Both the position numbers and the translations under genes were made by a program. This document shows positions 6,911 through 13,957 of a stretch of DNA of 40,881 nucleotides, one piece after another (within the stretch, counting starts at the first letter, position 1; every line of letters starts with the position of its first letter). Source of the DNA: Cyanobium sp. NIES-981 (GTDB lineage Bacteria > Cyanobacteriota > Cyanobacteriia > PCC-6307 > Cyanobiaceae); assembly GCA_945896675.1 (NCBI GenBank), contig CAMDEM010000019.1, positions 1 through 40,881 of the forward strand. Reading direction: 5' to 3'. The notes under the pieces are model-generated. The model made no database searches, was not told where the DNA came from, and saw nothing but the letters and a program-made list of their open reading frames with translations.

Positions 6911-8476
6911 ATGGATCCCCGTGTGGAAGAGGTGGTGGATGTGGTGGTGGTGGGGGCCGGCGTCGCTGGCCTCACCGCTGCTGCTTTGCTGGCCAAAGAA
7001 GGGCTCACGGTGGAGCTGCTGGAAGCCCATCACCAAAGCGGTGGATGTGCCGGCACCTTCCGGCGGGGGCCGTACACCTTTGATGTGGGGGCCACCCAGG
7101 TGGCGGGGCTGGAGGCCGGCGGCATCCACAGCCGGTTGTTTGCCCATCTCGGGGTCAGTGCACCCCCTGCCAGCGCCCTAGATCCGGGCTGCGTGGTGGA
7201 TCTGGGCGATGGCCTCCCACCGATTTCCCTCTGGCGTGATCCCCACCGGTGGCAAGTCGAACGCACCCAACACTTCCCCGGCAGCGAGCGGTTTTGGCAG
7301 CTCTGTAGCGCCATCCACCAAGCCAATTGGGCCTTTGCCGCCAAGGATCCCGTCCTGCCGCCGCGTTCCGCCTGGGACCTCGGCCAACTGCTGGGGGCCC
7401 TGGACCTGGGCACCATCGCCAGCGGCCTGTTCACCGGGGCCACCATCGCCAACCTGCTGCACCTCTGCGGCTGCGGTGGGGATCTGCGGCTGCGGCATTT
7501 TCTGGATTTGCAGCTCAAGCTCTATTCCCAAGAGCCCGCCGACCGCACAGCAGCCCTCTACGGCGCCACGGTGCTGGCCATGGCCCAGGCCCCCCTTGGG
7601 CTGTTCCACCTCCAGGGTTCGATGCAGGTGCTCTGCCACCAGCTCGAGCTCGCCCTGGTCCAAGCCCAGGGCAACCTGCGGCTGCGCCACCGGGTGGATT
7701 GCATCACCCCCATTCAGCCCCACGCCCAGGGCTGCCGCTGGAGGGTCCAGGGCACGGCCAACCCGCAAGCCCCCCAGGGCCAGCCCTTTGCCCTCAGCAG
7801 CCGGGATCTGGTGCTGGCGGTGCCTCCCCAGGCGATGCCGGCCTTGCTGGGCGAAAGCTTGCCCCCGGCCTACCGCCAACGGCTGGATGGGCTGCACGAA
7901 CCCTCCGGCGCCCTGGTCTTCTATGGGGCCGTTGATCGCACGGCCCTGCCAGAGGGCTGTGCCAGCCACCTCCAACGGGATTGGGATGAACCCGGTTCGC
8001 TGTTTGTCTCCATCAGCCAGGAGGGGGATGGCCGGGCACCGGCAGGCCAGGCCACCGTGATCGCCAGCGTGTTCACCGCCGCCAAGCCTTGGTTTGGACT
8101 CGATGACGCCACCTATAAGGCCCGGAAGATTGCGGCCCAGCGGCACATCCAACGGGGCCTGCAAGAGCTGCTGGGCATCCCCGAAACGGCCTGGTGCCAC
8201 CAGGAACTGGCCACCCCCCGGGGATTTGCCGGCTGGACTGGCAGGCCCTGGGGCTATGTGGGAGGGCTGGGCCAACACCCCAGCCGCTTCGGACCCTTTG
8301 GCCTTGCGAGCCGCACGCCGCTAGAGGGGCTCTGGCTCTGCGGCGATGCGATCTATCCGGGCGAGGGCACCGCCGGCGTGAGTCTTTCAGCCCTGATGGC
8401 CGCCCGCCAGCTGCTGGCCAGCCGGGGCCGCCCGCTCACCATGGCCGCCGGGAAGGAGCCGAAGGGCTTGGGCTAG
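6911..8476 (+). CDS. crtD: CrtD-type carotenoid C-3',4' desaturase (FAD-dependent)
   Basis: This 521-residue flavoprotein of the phytoene-desaturase/CrtI superfamily is expected to act at the membrane in carotenoid end-group desaturation. An N-terminal Rossmann FAD site, VVVVGAGVAGLTAAALLA (about residues 11-28), is followed by an acidic strand end (LLEAHHQSGGCAGTF). The stretch TFDVGATQVAGLEAGGIHSR is characteristic of the cyanobacterial CrtD family, as distinct from CrtH or CrtO. The C-terminal FAD-contacting motif is GDAIYPGEGTAGVSLSALMA. The ATG at 6911 lies 33 bp from the start of the divergent kinase-like gene. Convergent with tyrA, with a perfect inverted repeat between them. Whether the product is myxol-type or another carotenoid cannot be read from sequence. 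Confidence 0.85.
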   Translation: MDPRVEEVVDVVVVGAGVAGLTAAALLAKEGLTVELLEAHHQSGGCAGTFRRGPYTFDVGATQVAGLEAGGIHSRLFAHLGVSAPPASALDPGCVVDLGDGLPPISLWRDPHRWQVERTQHFPGSERFWQLCSAIHQANWAFAAKDPVLPPRSAWDLGQLLGALDLGTIASGLFTGATIANLLHLCGCGGDLRLRHFLDLQLKLYSQEPADRTAALYGATVLAMAQAPLGLFHLQGSMQVLCHQLELALVQAQGNLRLRHRVDCITPIQPHAQGCRWRVQGTANPQAPQGQPFALSSRDLVLAVPPQAMPALLGESLPPAYRQRLDGLHEPSGALVFYGAVDRTALPEGCASHLQRDWDEPGSLFVSISQEGDGRAPAGQATVIASVFTAAKPWFGLDDATYKARKIAAQRHIQRGLQELLGIPETAWCHQELATPRGFAGWTGRPWGYVGGLGQHPSRFGPFGLASRTPLEGLWLCGDAIYPGEGTAGVSLSALMAARQLLASRGRPLTMAAGKEPKGLG

Positions 8477-8479
8477 GGG

Positions 8480-8499
8480 TAGGGCCAGGACTGGCCCTA
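8480..8499. terminator. Perfect inverted repeat between convergent crtD and tyrA
   Basis: TAGGGCCAG (8480-8488) and CTGGCCCTA (8491-8499) form a 9-bp arm pair separated by two bases. It begins four bases after the crtD stop and includes the tyrA stop. There is no clear T run on either strand, so a bidirectional terminator or a 3'-end stabilising hairpin is likely but unproven. Confidence 0.55.
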
Positions 8500-9411
8500 A
8501 AGAAATTCTGGGCGCAACTGGTGGGCCTCGGCTAAGGCCCCCTGCAGGGCCTCCCAGTGGCCGGCCTGGAGCTGGGCTTCGAGCTCTTCCAGGCTGATCC
8601 GATAGGTGGCCAGGGCCGTCAACAACGCCGCCCGGTTGGTGCGGGCCATCAGGCTGCCCAACTCGGGATTGCCGCCGCCCACCCTGGTGGTGTCGGCAAA
8701 GCCACTGGAGGCCAGGGCCCGCACCAAAGCGGGTAGCCCCCCTCCTGCATCGGCGGCCTCGCCATGGGCAGCCTGCAGCAAAGCCGCTCCCACCAACACG
8801 GGCAAATGGGAAATCAGGGCCACGGCCTGGTCGTGGGACCTGGCGTCACAGGTGAGCCAGTGGGAACCCACCGCCTCGGCCAAGTGGCGCACCTCGGCCA
8901 AGGCCTCTGGATCCGTGGTGGCCGTCGGGGTGGCCACCCAGGGTCTACCCGCAAACAGGCCAGCAACGCCAGCCTCCACGCCAGCCTCAGCCGTACCGGC
9001 CATGGGATGGCTGGCCACAAAGCGGGGCACCCGGTTGTGCCAACGCTCGAGCACCGGTGCCTTCACCGAACCCACATCGGTGACCACCGCCTCGGGGAGC
9101 AGGGCCTCGGGGAGCAGGGCCGCCACGAGCTCCTGAGCGGGATCCAGCAAGCGATCCAACGGCAGGGCCAACACCACCAACCCACAACCCTCGAGCACCC
9201 CCGGATCGGTGCTCACAACCGTTGCCAACTGGCGTTGACGCGCCCTCTCGGCGGTGGCGGGGCGATGGACCAGGGCCCGCACCTGGGCTCCTTGCGCCAT
9301 TAGATCGAGGCCCAAGGAGCCCCCAATCAGGCCCATCCCCACAATCCCCACGGGCTTCGCCTGCCAGAGGGGCTCTCCGGATTGAACCCGTGCGTTTCCA
9401 GCGTCTGTCAT
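8497..9411 (-). CDS. tyrA: Arogenate/prephenate dehydrogenase (tyrosine biosynthesis)
   Basis: This 304-residue NAD(P)-dependent enzyme oxidatively decarboxylates arogenate (the usual cyanobacterial substrate) or prephenate on the way to tyrosine. The N-terminal Rossmann motif is VGIVGMGLIGGSLG (about residues 21-34), DVGSVK precedes the active site, and SHPMAGTAEAG carries the conserved His. The helical dimerisation domain contains ALISHLPVLVGAALL and FADTTRVGGGNPELG. The ATG at 9411 is used. A perfect 15-bp tandem duplication at 9089-9118 encodes ALLPE twice, in a loop before the DVGS motif. Substrate preference is inferred from cyanobacterial relatives. Confidence 0.93.
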   Translation of the reverse strand: MTDAGNARVQSGEPLWQAKPVGIVGMGLIGGSLGLDLMAQGAQVRALVHRPATAERARQRQLATVVSTDPGVLEGCGLVVLALPLDRLLDPAQELVAALLPEALLPEAVVTDVGSVKAPVLERWHNRVPRFVASHPMAGTAEAGVEAGVAGLFAGRPWVATPTATTDPEALAEVRHLAEAVGSHWLTCDARSHDQAVALISHLPVLVGAALLQAAHGEAADAGGGLPALVRALASSGFADTTRVGGGNPELGSLMARTNRAALLTALATYRISLEELEAQLQAGHWEALQGALAEAHQLRPEFL

Positions 9412-9470
9412 TCCGGCTGCAGTCCCTGCACGCCAGCTTCCTACGCTTGGGGCCCATCGGCAGGTCGCGG

Positions 9471-10904
9471 ATGCTGGAAGCCCGCGCCCATCAGCAGCTC
9501 AAGGCGCTACTCCAGCGCGAGGGAGGCGGGCACTGGCCCCACCATCTCAGCCTGGGCCGGCTCGTCGCCCGCAGCCTCAGGCGCAGGGATCACACCGTGG
9601 TGCGCCTGGCTCCAGGCACGGAGCCCAACTGGTGGATCAGCCTGCTGGTGCCCTTGGCCCTGGGGGACGAGCCCCTGGCCCTGGTGGTGAGTGACTCGGC
9701 GCGGCAGCGGCTACAGCAGGTTGAATTGCCGCGGCTCGCGGCGGCCGATCCAAGCCTGGCCCTGCCCTGCTTCGAGGGGACCCACGCCCCCCAGGAAGCC
9801 AGGGTCTGGGTGCTCACCCATCGGCAGCTGGTGGAGGCCTGGCGATCCAATCAGCTGGGCGCACGCCAGCTTGTGATCCCCGAGGCCGAGCACCTGGATG
9901 GCTGCCTGCGGGAAGCCCTGGAGGTGGTGATCACCCCAGAGCATTGGGACCAACTCCGGCGCGCCCAGCCCAGCGCAGAAGCCAGCCTGCTCAGCCTGCA
10001 TGAACGGCTCAGCCGGCAGCTCCTGGCCCACCCCCGCAATCCCAAACAGCAGGTGGCCCTGGCCCCGGAAGATGAGGCGCCCTTGCGGCACCTGCTGCAG
10101 GTGCTGGGCCCCCTGCCGGAGCCCTGGCCCGCCTGGCTCGCTGCCGCCGGCTCAGCCTGGACCAGCTGGGCCCGGGTCAATCCCCAGCTTTTGCAATGGC
10201 ACCTGCACCGCCAACCCCTCGAACCCAGCAGGGTCCTGCCTGGACTTCTCGATGGCCGGGGTTGTGTGCTCATCGGCCAGCTGGGCGAGCGCAACCCCCT
10301 GGATCTCACCCCAACGGTCACCGTTGCGCTGGGCGATCCGCCCTTGGCAGACCCCCTGCCCCTGTTCGCTCCGCTGCGCCAACCCCTGCCCAACAGCCCC
10401 CACTACGGGGAGCATTTGCTCGAGCAAAGCCGCCGGCTGGTTCTCGGCCAAGCGGGATTAAGCATGGTGTTGCTCAGCGATGACGCCCTGCGCCTCGATC
10501 TCGCTAGTGGCCTGGCCGCCGAATTTGGCAGCCGGGTCGTGCACCAGAGCACAGCCCCCGAAAGCAATGGCGTGATCTGCGCCAGTTGGAGTTGGTGGCT
10601 GGCCAACCAAGAGCGCTTGCCCTTGCCCGCCCAGGTGATTGTGGGCCTACTACCGCTCGCGAGCCTGGAAGATCCGCTCACAGCCGCCCAGGTGAAGCTC
10701 TTGCGCGAGCAAGGCCGCGATTGGTTTCGCGAGCAGCTCCTCCCCGATGGCCTCACCCAACTGCAATTGGGGGTATCGGGGCTCAGACGCAGCGGCGGTC
10801 GCCTCGCCATCCTGGATGGGCGGCTCAGGGGCCGCAGCTGGGGGCAAAACGTTTTGGGCGCCCTTGAACCCTGGGTGGCCTTAAGCCGGCTTTTGCCTCA
10901 CTAG
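9471..10904 (+). CDS. Degenerate DinG-like superfamily 2 helicase homologue
   Basis: The 477-residue protein has a C-terminal part that recalls DinG/XPD-type helicases: LLREQGRDWFREQLLPDGLTQLQLGVSGLRRSGGRLAILDGRLRGRSWG resembles the motif-VI region, with Gln, Gly and Arg spaced similarly. The N-terminal motifs are eroded. Where Walker A should be, the sequence reads RLAPGTEPNWW, lacking GKT. The expected DEAH box position reads IPEAEHLDG. It therefore probably cannot hydrolyse ATP and may be a structural or DNA-binding relic of the family. The ATG at 9471 is used; an in-frame GTG at 9390 would overlap the divergent tyrA start. A DUF2839 gene follows 26 bp downstream. Assignment is by eye and should be tested by profile search. 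Confidence 0.6.
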   Translation: MLEARAHQQLKALLQREGGGHWPHHLSLGRLVARSLRRRDHTVVRLAPGTEPNWWISLLVPLALGDEPLALVVSDSARQRLQQVELPRLAAADPSLALPCFEGTHAPQEARVWVLTHRQLVEAWRSNQLGARQLVIPEAEHLDGCLREALEVVITPEHWDQLRRAQPSAEASLLSLHERLSRQLLAHPRNPKQQVALAPEDEAPLRHLLQVLGPLPEPWPAWLAAAGSAWTSWARVNPQLLQWHLHRQPLEPSRVLPGLLDGRGCVLIGQLGERNPLDLTPTVTVALGDPPLADPLPLFAPLRQPLPNSPHYGEHLLEQSRRLVLGQAGLSMVLLSDDALRLDLASGLAAEFGSRVVHQSTAPESNGVICASWSWWLANQERLPLPAQVIVGLLPLASLEDPLTAAQVKLLREQGRDWFREQLLPDGLTQLQLGVSGLRRSGGRLAILDGRLRGRSWGQNVLGALEPWVALSRLLPH

Positions 10905-10930
10905 CCTTGGCAACACGAAAGGATTGACCC

Positions 10931-11170
10931 ATGGGGGAAGCCAAACGCCGCACCATCCAGGGGCTGCCGCCCAAAAGCGTCAAAAAGGGCAAGGTGGACA
11001 CCTCCCCGCGGCTGGTGGCCTGGTTCCCCCTGACGCGAAATCAGGCTGATGCATTTGTCCAGGTCAGCACCAAGGGTGCCTGGATCGGCATTGGGGCCCT
11101 GGTGGTGTTTTGGATCACGGTGCGCTTCATTGGCCCCGCCGCCGGCTGGTGGGCCCTCTCAGATGGCTAA
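10931..11170 (+). CDS. DUF2839 family small membrane protein
   Basis: The protein has 79 residues and begins with MGEAKRRTIQGLPPK, the hallmark of the cyanobacterial DUF2839 family. A basic N-terminus precedes a region with WFPLTRNQADAFV and one hydrophobic segment (about residues 50-70, GIGALVVFWITVRFIGPAAGWW). It is likely a single-span membrane protein. No function is established for the family. It lies 26 bp after the helicase-like gene and could be co-transcribed with it. Confidence 0.88.
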   Translation: MGEAKRRTIQGLPPKSVKKGKVDTSPRLVAWFPLTRNQADAFVQVSTKGAWIGIGALVVFWITVRFIGPAAGWWALSDG

Positions 11171-11265
11171 TCCGGATCGCTTAACCGGTTTGTAAATCCG
11201 CCGCAACGGCTACCGCCCCAAATCCGAAGAAAACCCTAAGATTTGGCAGCGTGTGAGATTCGCCC

Positions 11266-11628
11266 ATGTTTCCCCGATTGGCGGAGCAGTACAGATCGGT
11301 CGTTCACGATCTGGTGATGAGCCTCCAGGCGCTAGCCAAAAGCCTGCAAAACAGCAATGTGGCCGCCACTTGCTACATCTGCGGTGATGGCCGCGATGGC
11401 CAAGGGGCTTCGTTTGTCGCCAACCTGGGCGACAACCACATGGTCCGCTTTCTGGTGTCCGATTTCGGCATCAGCTGGGTGGAATCCCGCAATGGCCACG
11501 AGCTCGTGAAGCTCGAGGGAGCCGAAGCCATCCAGGAGCTGCAACGGGTGGCCCAGGTCCTGCAAGCCCCCCAGCCCACCAGCAGCAAAGCGCCGAAGCA
11601 TGAAAAAGGCGCCGTTACCGGCGCCTAA
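11266..11628 (+). CDS. DUF1815 family protein
   Basis: This 120-residue protein matches the cyanobacterial DUF1815 family: MFPRLAEQYRSVVHDLVMSL at the start, a CYICGD motif (about residues 37-42), then ASFVANLGDNHMVRFLVSDFGISW and ELVKLEGAEAIQELQ. It looks cytosolic and soluble; the function is unknown. The final codons (HEKGAVTGA) are encoded by a palindrome that on the minus strand works as the recA terminator, so the 3' end carries two kinds of information. A TAAGAT box at 11237-11242, 23 bp before the start, is a possible -10 element. Confidence 0.9.
   Translation: MFPRLAEQYRSVVHDLVMSLQALAKSLQNSNVAATCYICGDGRDGQGASFVANLGDNHMVRFLVSDFGISWVESRNGHELVKLEGAEAIQELQRVAQVLQAPQPTSSKAPKHEKGAVTGA
11603..11626 (-). 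terminator. Intrinsic terminator of recA inside the DUF1815 coding end
   Basis: On the minus strand AGGCGCCG (11626-11619) pairs with CGGCGCCT (11614-11607) across a 4-nt loop. A T run (11607-11603) follows. The hairpin begins eight bases after the recA stop codon and lies wholly within the convergent DUF1815 gene. Confidence 0.85.
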
Positions 11629-11633
11629 TCCCT

Positions 11634-12836
11634 TCAAGCCTTCGCCGACGCAGGGCTTTCCGAACTCGCCGCCAGCGATTCAGCTGCCGCGAGCTCCGCA
11701 GTGGAGGCAGCCGCCGCAGCCTTTGCCGCCGCGGCCAGGGGCTTCATGGAATTGGCCGTCACCTCAGATCCCTCCGTCAGCTTCTGGCGCGTCAACCGCT
11801 CAATCACCTCCGCTTGGGCTGGGTGCTGCTCCAACCAGGTGATCGTGTTGTCACGGCCCTGGCCAATGTTGTCGCCCTCGTAGCTGTACCAAGCTCCCTT
11901 GCGGGTCACCACACCGGTCTCCTCGGCGAGATCGAGCAAGCAACCGATGGTGCTGATGCCCCGGCCGAACAGAATGTCGAACTCCGCAATCCGGAACGGC
12001 GGGGCCACCTTGTTTTTGGCCACCTTGACCTTGGCCCGAATGCCGTACTCCTCGGTACCGCGCTTCAGGGTTTGGATGCGACGGATGTCGAGCCGCACCG
12101 AGGCATAGAACTTGAGGGCGTTACCACCGGTGGTGGTTTCGGGGTTGCCGTAGGTAACCCCGATTTTCTGGCGCAACTGGTTCAGAAAGATCACCGTGCA
12201 ACCGGACTTGCCAATGTTGCCTGTGATTTTGCGCATGGCCTGGCTCATCAGGCGGGCCTGGCTGCCCACCGCAAGGTCGCCCATCTCGCCTTCGATTTCA
12301 GCCCGGGGGGTGAGGGCAGCAACCGAGTCCACAACCACAATGTCCACCGCGGCGGATCGCACCAGCTGGTCGACGATCTCCAGGGCCATCTCGCCGGTAT
12401 CCGGCTGGGAGACCAGCAGATTTTCGATGTCTACCCCAACGGAGGCTGCATAGACGGGGTCGAGGGCGTGCTCCGCATCCACGAAGGCAGCCACCCCTCC
12501 ACGCTTCTGAACCTCAGCGATGGCATGCAGGGTCAGCGTGGTCTTACCCGAACTCTCCGGGCCATAAACCTCCACAACCCGGCCCTTGGGATAGCCGCCA
12601 CCCAAGGCGAGGTCGAGGGTGAGCGCTCCGGTGGGGAACGTCTCCACCCGCATGCGGGAGGCATCGCCCAGCCGCATGATCGAACCCTTACCAAAGTTGC
12701 GCTCGATGTGATTGAGCACAAGTCCGAGGGCCTTGTCGCGCTCGGCAGCCGCCCGGGCGTCAGCGACACTTGAAGCAGCCGTGCTGGAAGCAGAAGAGGA
12801 GCCGGAAGCAGAAGCGGCCTTGGAATCGACGGGCAT
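11634..12836 (-). CDS. recA: RecA recombinase
   Basis: The 400-residue recombinase polymerises on single-stranded DNA, drives strand exchange and triggers LexA cleavage. Walker [10 protein letters not shown] is at 92-100, and the body is full-length and canonical ([32 protein letters not shown]). Two low-complexity tails flank the core: a Ser/Ala-rich N-terminal extension of about 30 residues and an Ala/Ser/Glu-rich C-terminal tail of about 45 residues ([20 protein letters not shown]). ATG at 12836 was chosen over a non-conserved 21-residue upstream extension. Upstream on its coding strand lies a perfect cyanobacterial LexA box, and downstream an intrinsic terminator, so it is a monocistronic SOS-type unit. 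Confidence 0.98.
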   Translation of the reverse strand: MPVDSKAASASGSSSASSTAASSVADARAAAERDKALGLVLNHIERNFGKGSIMRLGDASRMRVETFPTGALTLDLALGGGYPKGRVVEVYGPESSGKTTLTLHAIAEVQKRGGVAAFVDAEHALDPVYAASVGVDIENLLVSQPDTGEMALEIVDQLVRSAAVDIVVVDSVAALTPRAEIEGEMGDLAVGSQARLMSQAMRKITGNIGKSGCTVIFLNQLRQKIGVTYGNPETTTGGNALKFYASVRLDIRRIQTLKRGTEEYGIRAKVKVAKNKVAPPFRIAEFDILFGRGISTIGCLLDLAEETGVVTRKGAWYSYEGDNIGQGRDNTITWLEQHPAQAEVIERLTRQKLTEGSEVTANSMKPLAAAAKAAAAASTAELAAAESLAASSESPASAKA

Positions 12837-12970
12837 AACAGCAATCAGAAGCGATGGGACGGGCCGCTGGAATGGATAGGCAGGACTCCGCAGGATCAAC
12901 CCCAGAGCGCCATCCTGCGACCTCTAAGAAGCAAGTGCCACCGACGGGGGCCGGCGTATCAATTGCGCAT

Positions 12971-12984
12971 AGTACTGACGTACT
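12971..12984 (-). promoter_or_regulatory. LexA (SOS) box upstream of recA
   Basis: On the recA coding strand the site reads AGTACGTCAGTACT, an exact match to the cyanobacterial LexA consensus RGTACNNNDGTWCB. It lies 134 bp before the recA ATG. A -10-like TACTAT overlaps its downstream half, so bound LexA would occlude the promoter. It is 8 bp past the end of the HAD hydrolase gene. Confidence 0.75.
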
Positions 12985-12992
12985 CTAACGCC

Positions 12993-13763
12993 CTAGGGCC
13001 ATTGCGCCAGGGGGGCCGCAAAGGCGGTGGGCTCGAGCCAAGCAATGCCCCCAGGCAGTCCCAGGCCATCGCCAGGGGCAAGGTAACCCCAACTCACCAG
13101 GAAGCAGCGCACCGCGGCCAGGGCCGCCTGGCTGCGCACGAGCTCAAGGGTGGGGCGACGGTCTTCGACAAACCAAATCGGGCGCCCCTGGCCGGCCCCC
13201 GCGAGCAGCTGGGCCAGCACCTCGCTTTTGCTGCCCTGCTCGTGGCCATAGAGGGCCCAAGGCTCGAGCCCAGCCGCCTGGAGCAATTGCTGGGCAAAGG
13301 CCCCTCCTTTGGTGGTGAGCACCGCCCAGTCGGCCCCCTCCGAGGCCAGACGGCCGAGCCGCTCGATCACCCCCGGGTAAAACCGATGCAAACCCAACCA
13401 GGCCCCCAGGTCGGCCGCCATGGCCCCAGAGCGCTCCCCCTCAAGGGCCTGCTGCAGGTCGTGCTCGGAAACACCCCACCGGGCCAAGGCCAGGGGCAAG
13501 GCTGTGTCGTAGGTGGCCAGCAGAGCTGGCACATCCAAATCTGGGCGGCCCAATTCGAGGGCCATCAGCACCATTTCCCAGCCCTTGTGGATGAGGGGCC
13601 TGAGCTGGGCAAAGGCCGGCGGAGCTTGGGCTGGCAACACCACACCAGGCGCAACGGCAAGGGCCGCCAAGCGTGCCGAAGCCCAGTATTCGGCCATGCC
13701 GTCCACGAGCACGCCGTCGAAATCGAACACCACCAACGGGGCCGTCTGGGCTGCCGTAATCAC
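12993..13763 (-). CDS. HAD-superfamily hydrolase (phosphoglycolate phosphatase-like)
   Basis: This 256-residue protein is a HAD hydrolase. Motif I DFDGVLVD (about residues 14-21) carries the nucleophile and acid/base Asp pair, motif II is VLTTKGG, a Lys lies in GSKSEVL, and the motif IV acidic site is FVEDRRPTL. A helical cap sits between motifs I and II, as in Gph/PGP-like members. The substrate cannot be read from sequence. The only start near motif I is GTG at 13763. The gene lies between tRNA-Gln and the recA promoter on the same strand. Confidence 0.82.
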   Translation of the reverse strand: MITAAQTAPLVVFDFDGVLVDGMAEYWASARLAALAVAPGVVLPAQAPPAFAQLRPLIHKGWEMVLMALELGRPDLDVPALLATYDTALPLALARWGVSEHDLQQALEGERSGAMAADLGAWLGLHRFYPGVIERLGRLASEGADWAVLTTKGGAFAQQLLQAAGLEPWALYGHEQGSKSEVLAQLLAGAGQGRPIWFVEDRRPTLELVRSQAALAAVRCFLVSWGYLAPGDGLGLPGGIAWLEPTAFAAPLAQWP

Positions 13764-13782
13764 GGGAAAACCCTTGTAAAAA

Positions 13783-13854
13783 CTGGGTCGCTAGGATTCG
13801 AACCTAGGAATGGCGGGACCAAAACCCGCTGCCTTACCGCTTGGCGACGACCCA
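13783..13854 (-). tRNA. tRNA-Gln (UUG)
   Basis: A complete 72-nt cloverleaf reads on the minus strand: acceptor TGGGTCG/CGACCCA, D arm GCC...GGTAAGGC, anticodon stem-loop with TTG in GGGTTTTGGTCCC, and a T arm with GGTTCGAATCC. Discriminator G is as in other glutamine tRNAs. The CCA end is not encoded. Confidence 0.95.
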
Positions 13855-13957
13855 ATGGTGCCCTCTGGGAGCAGCCAACACCGGCCTTCACCGGTGCCTA
13901 GCTAGTTACCCATAGCGCCTGGTCCTTCGTCAACCGAGGCCCCAATCCACTCAACAT

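Noticed and set aside
7178-8278. 366-codon frame on the minus strand opposite crtD
   Set aside because: Shadow of the real FAD protein; no recognisable pattern and no ribosome site.
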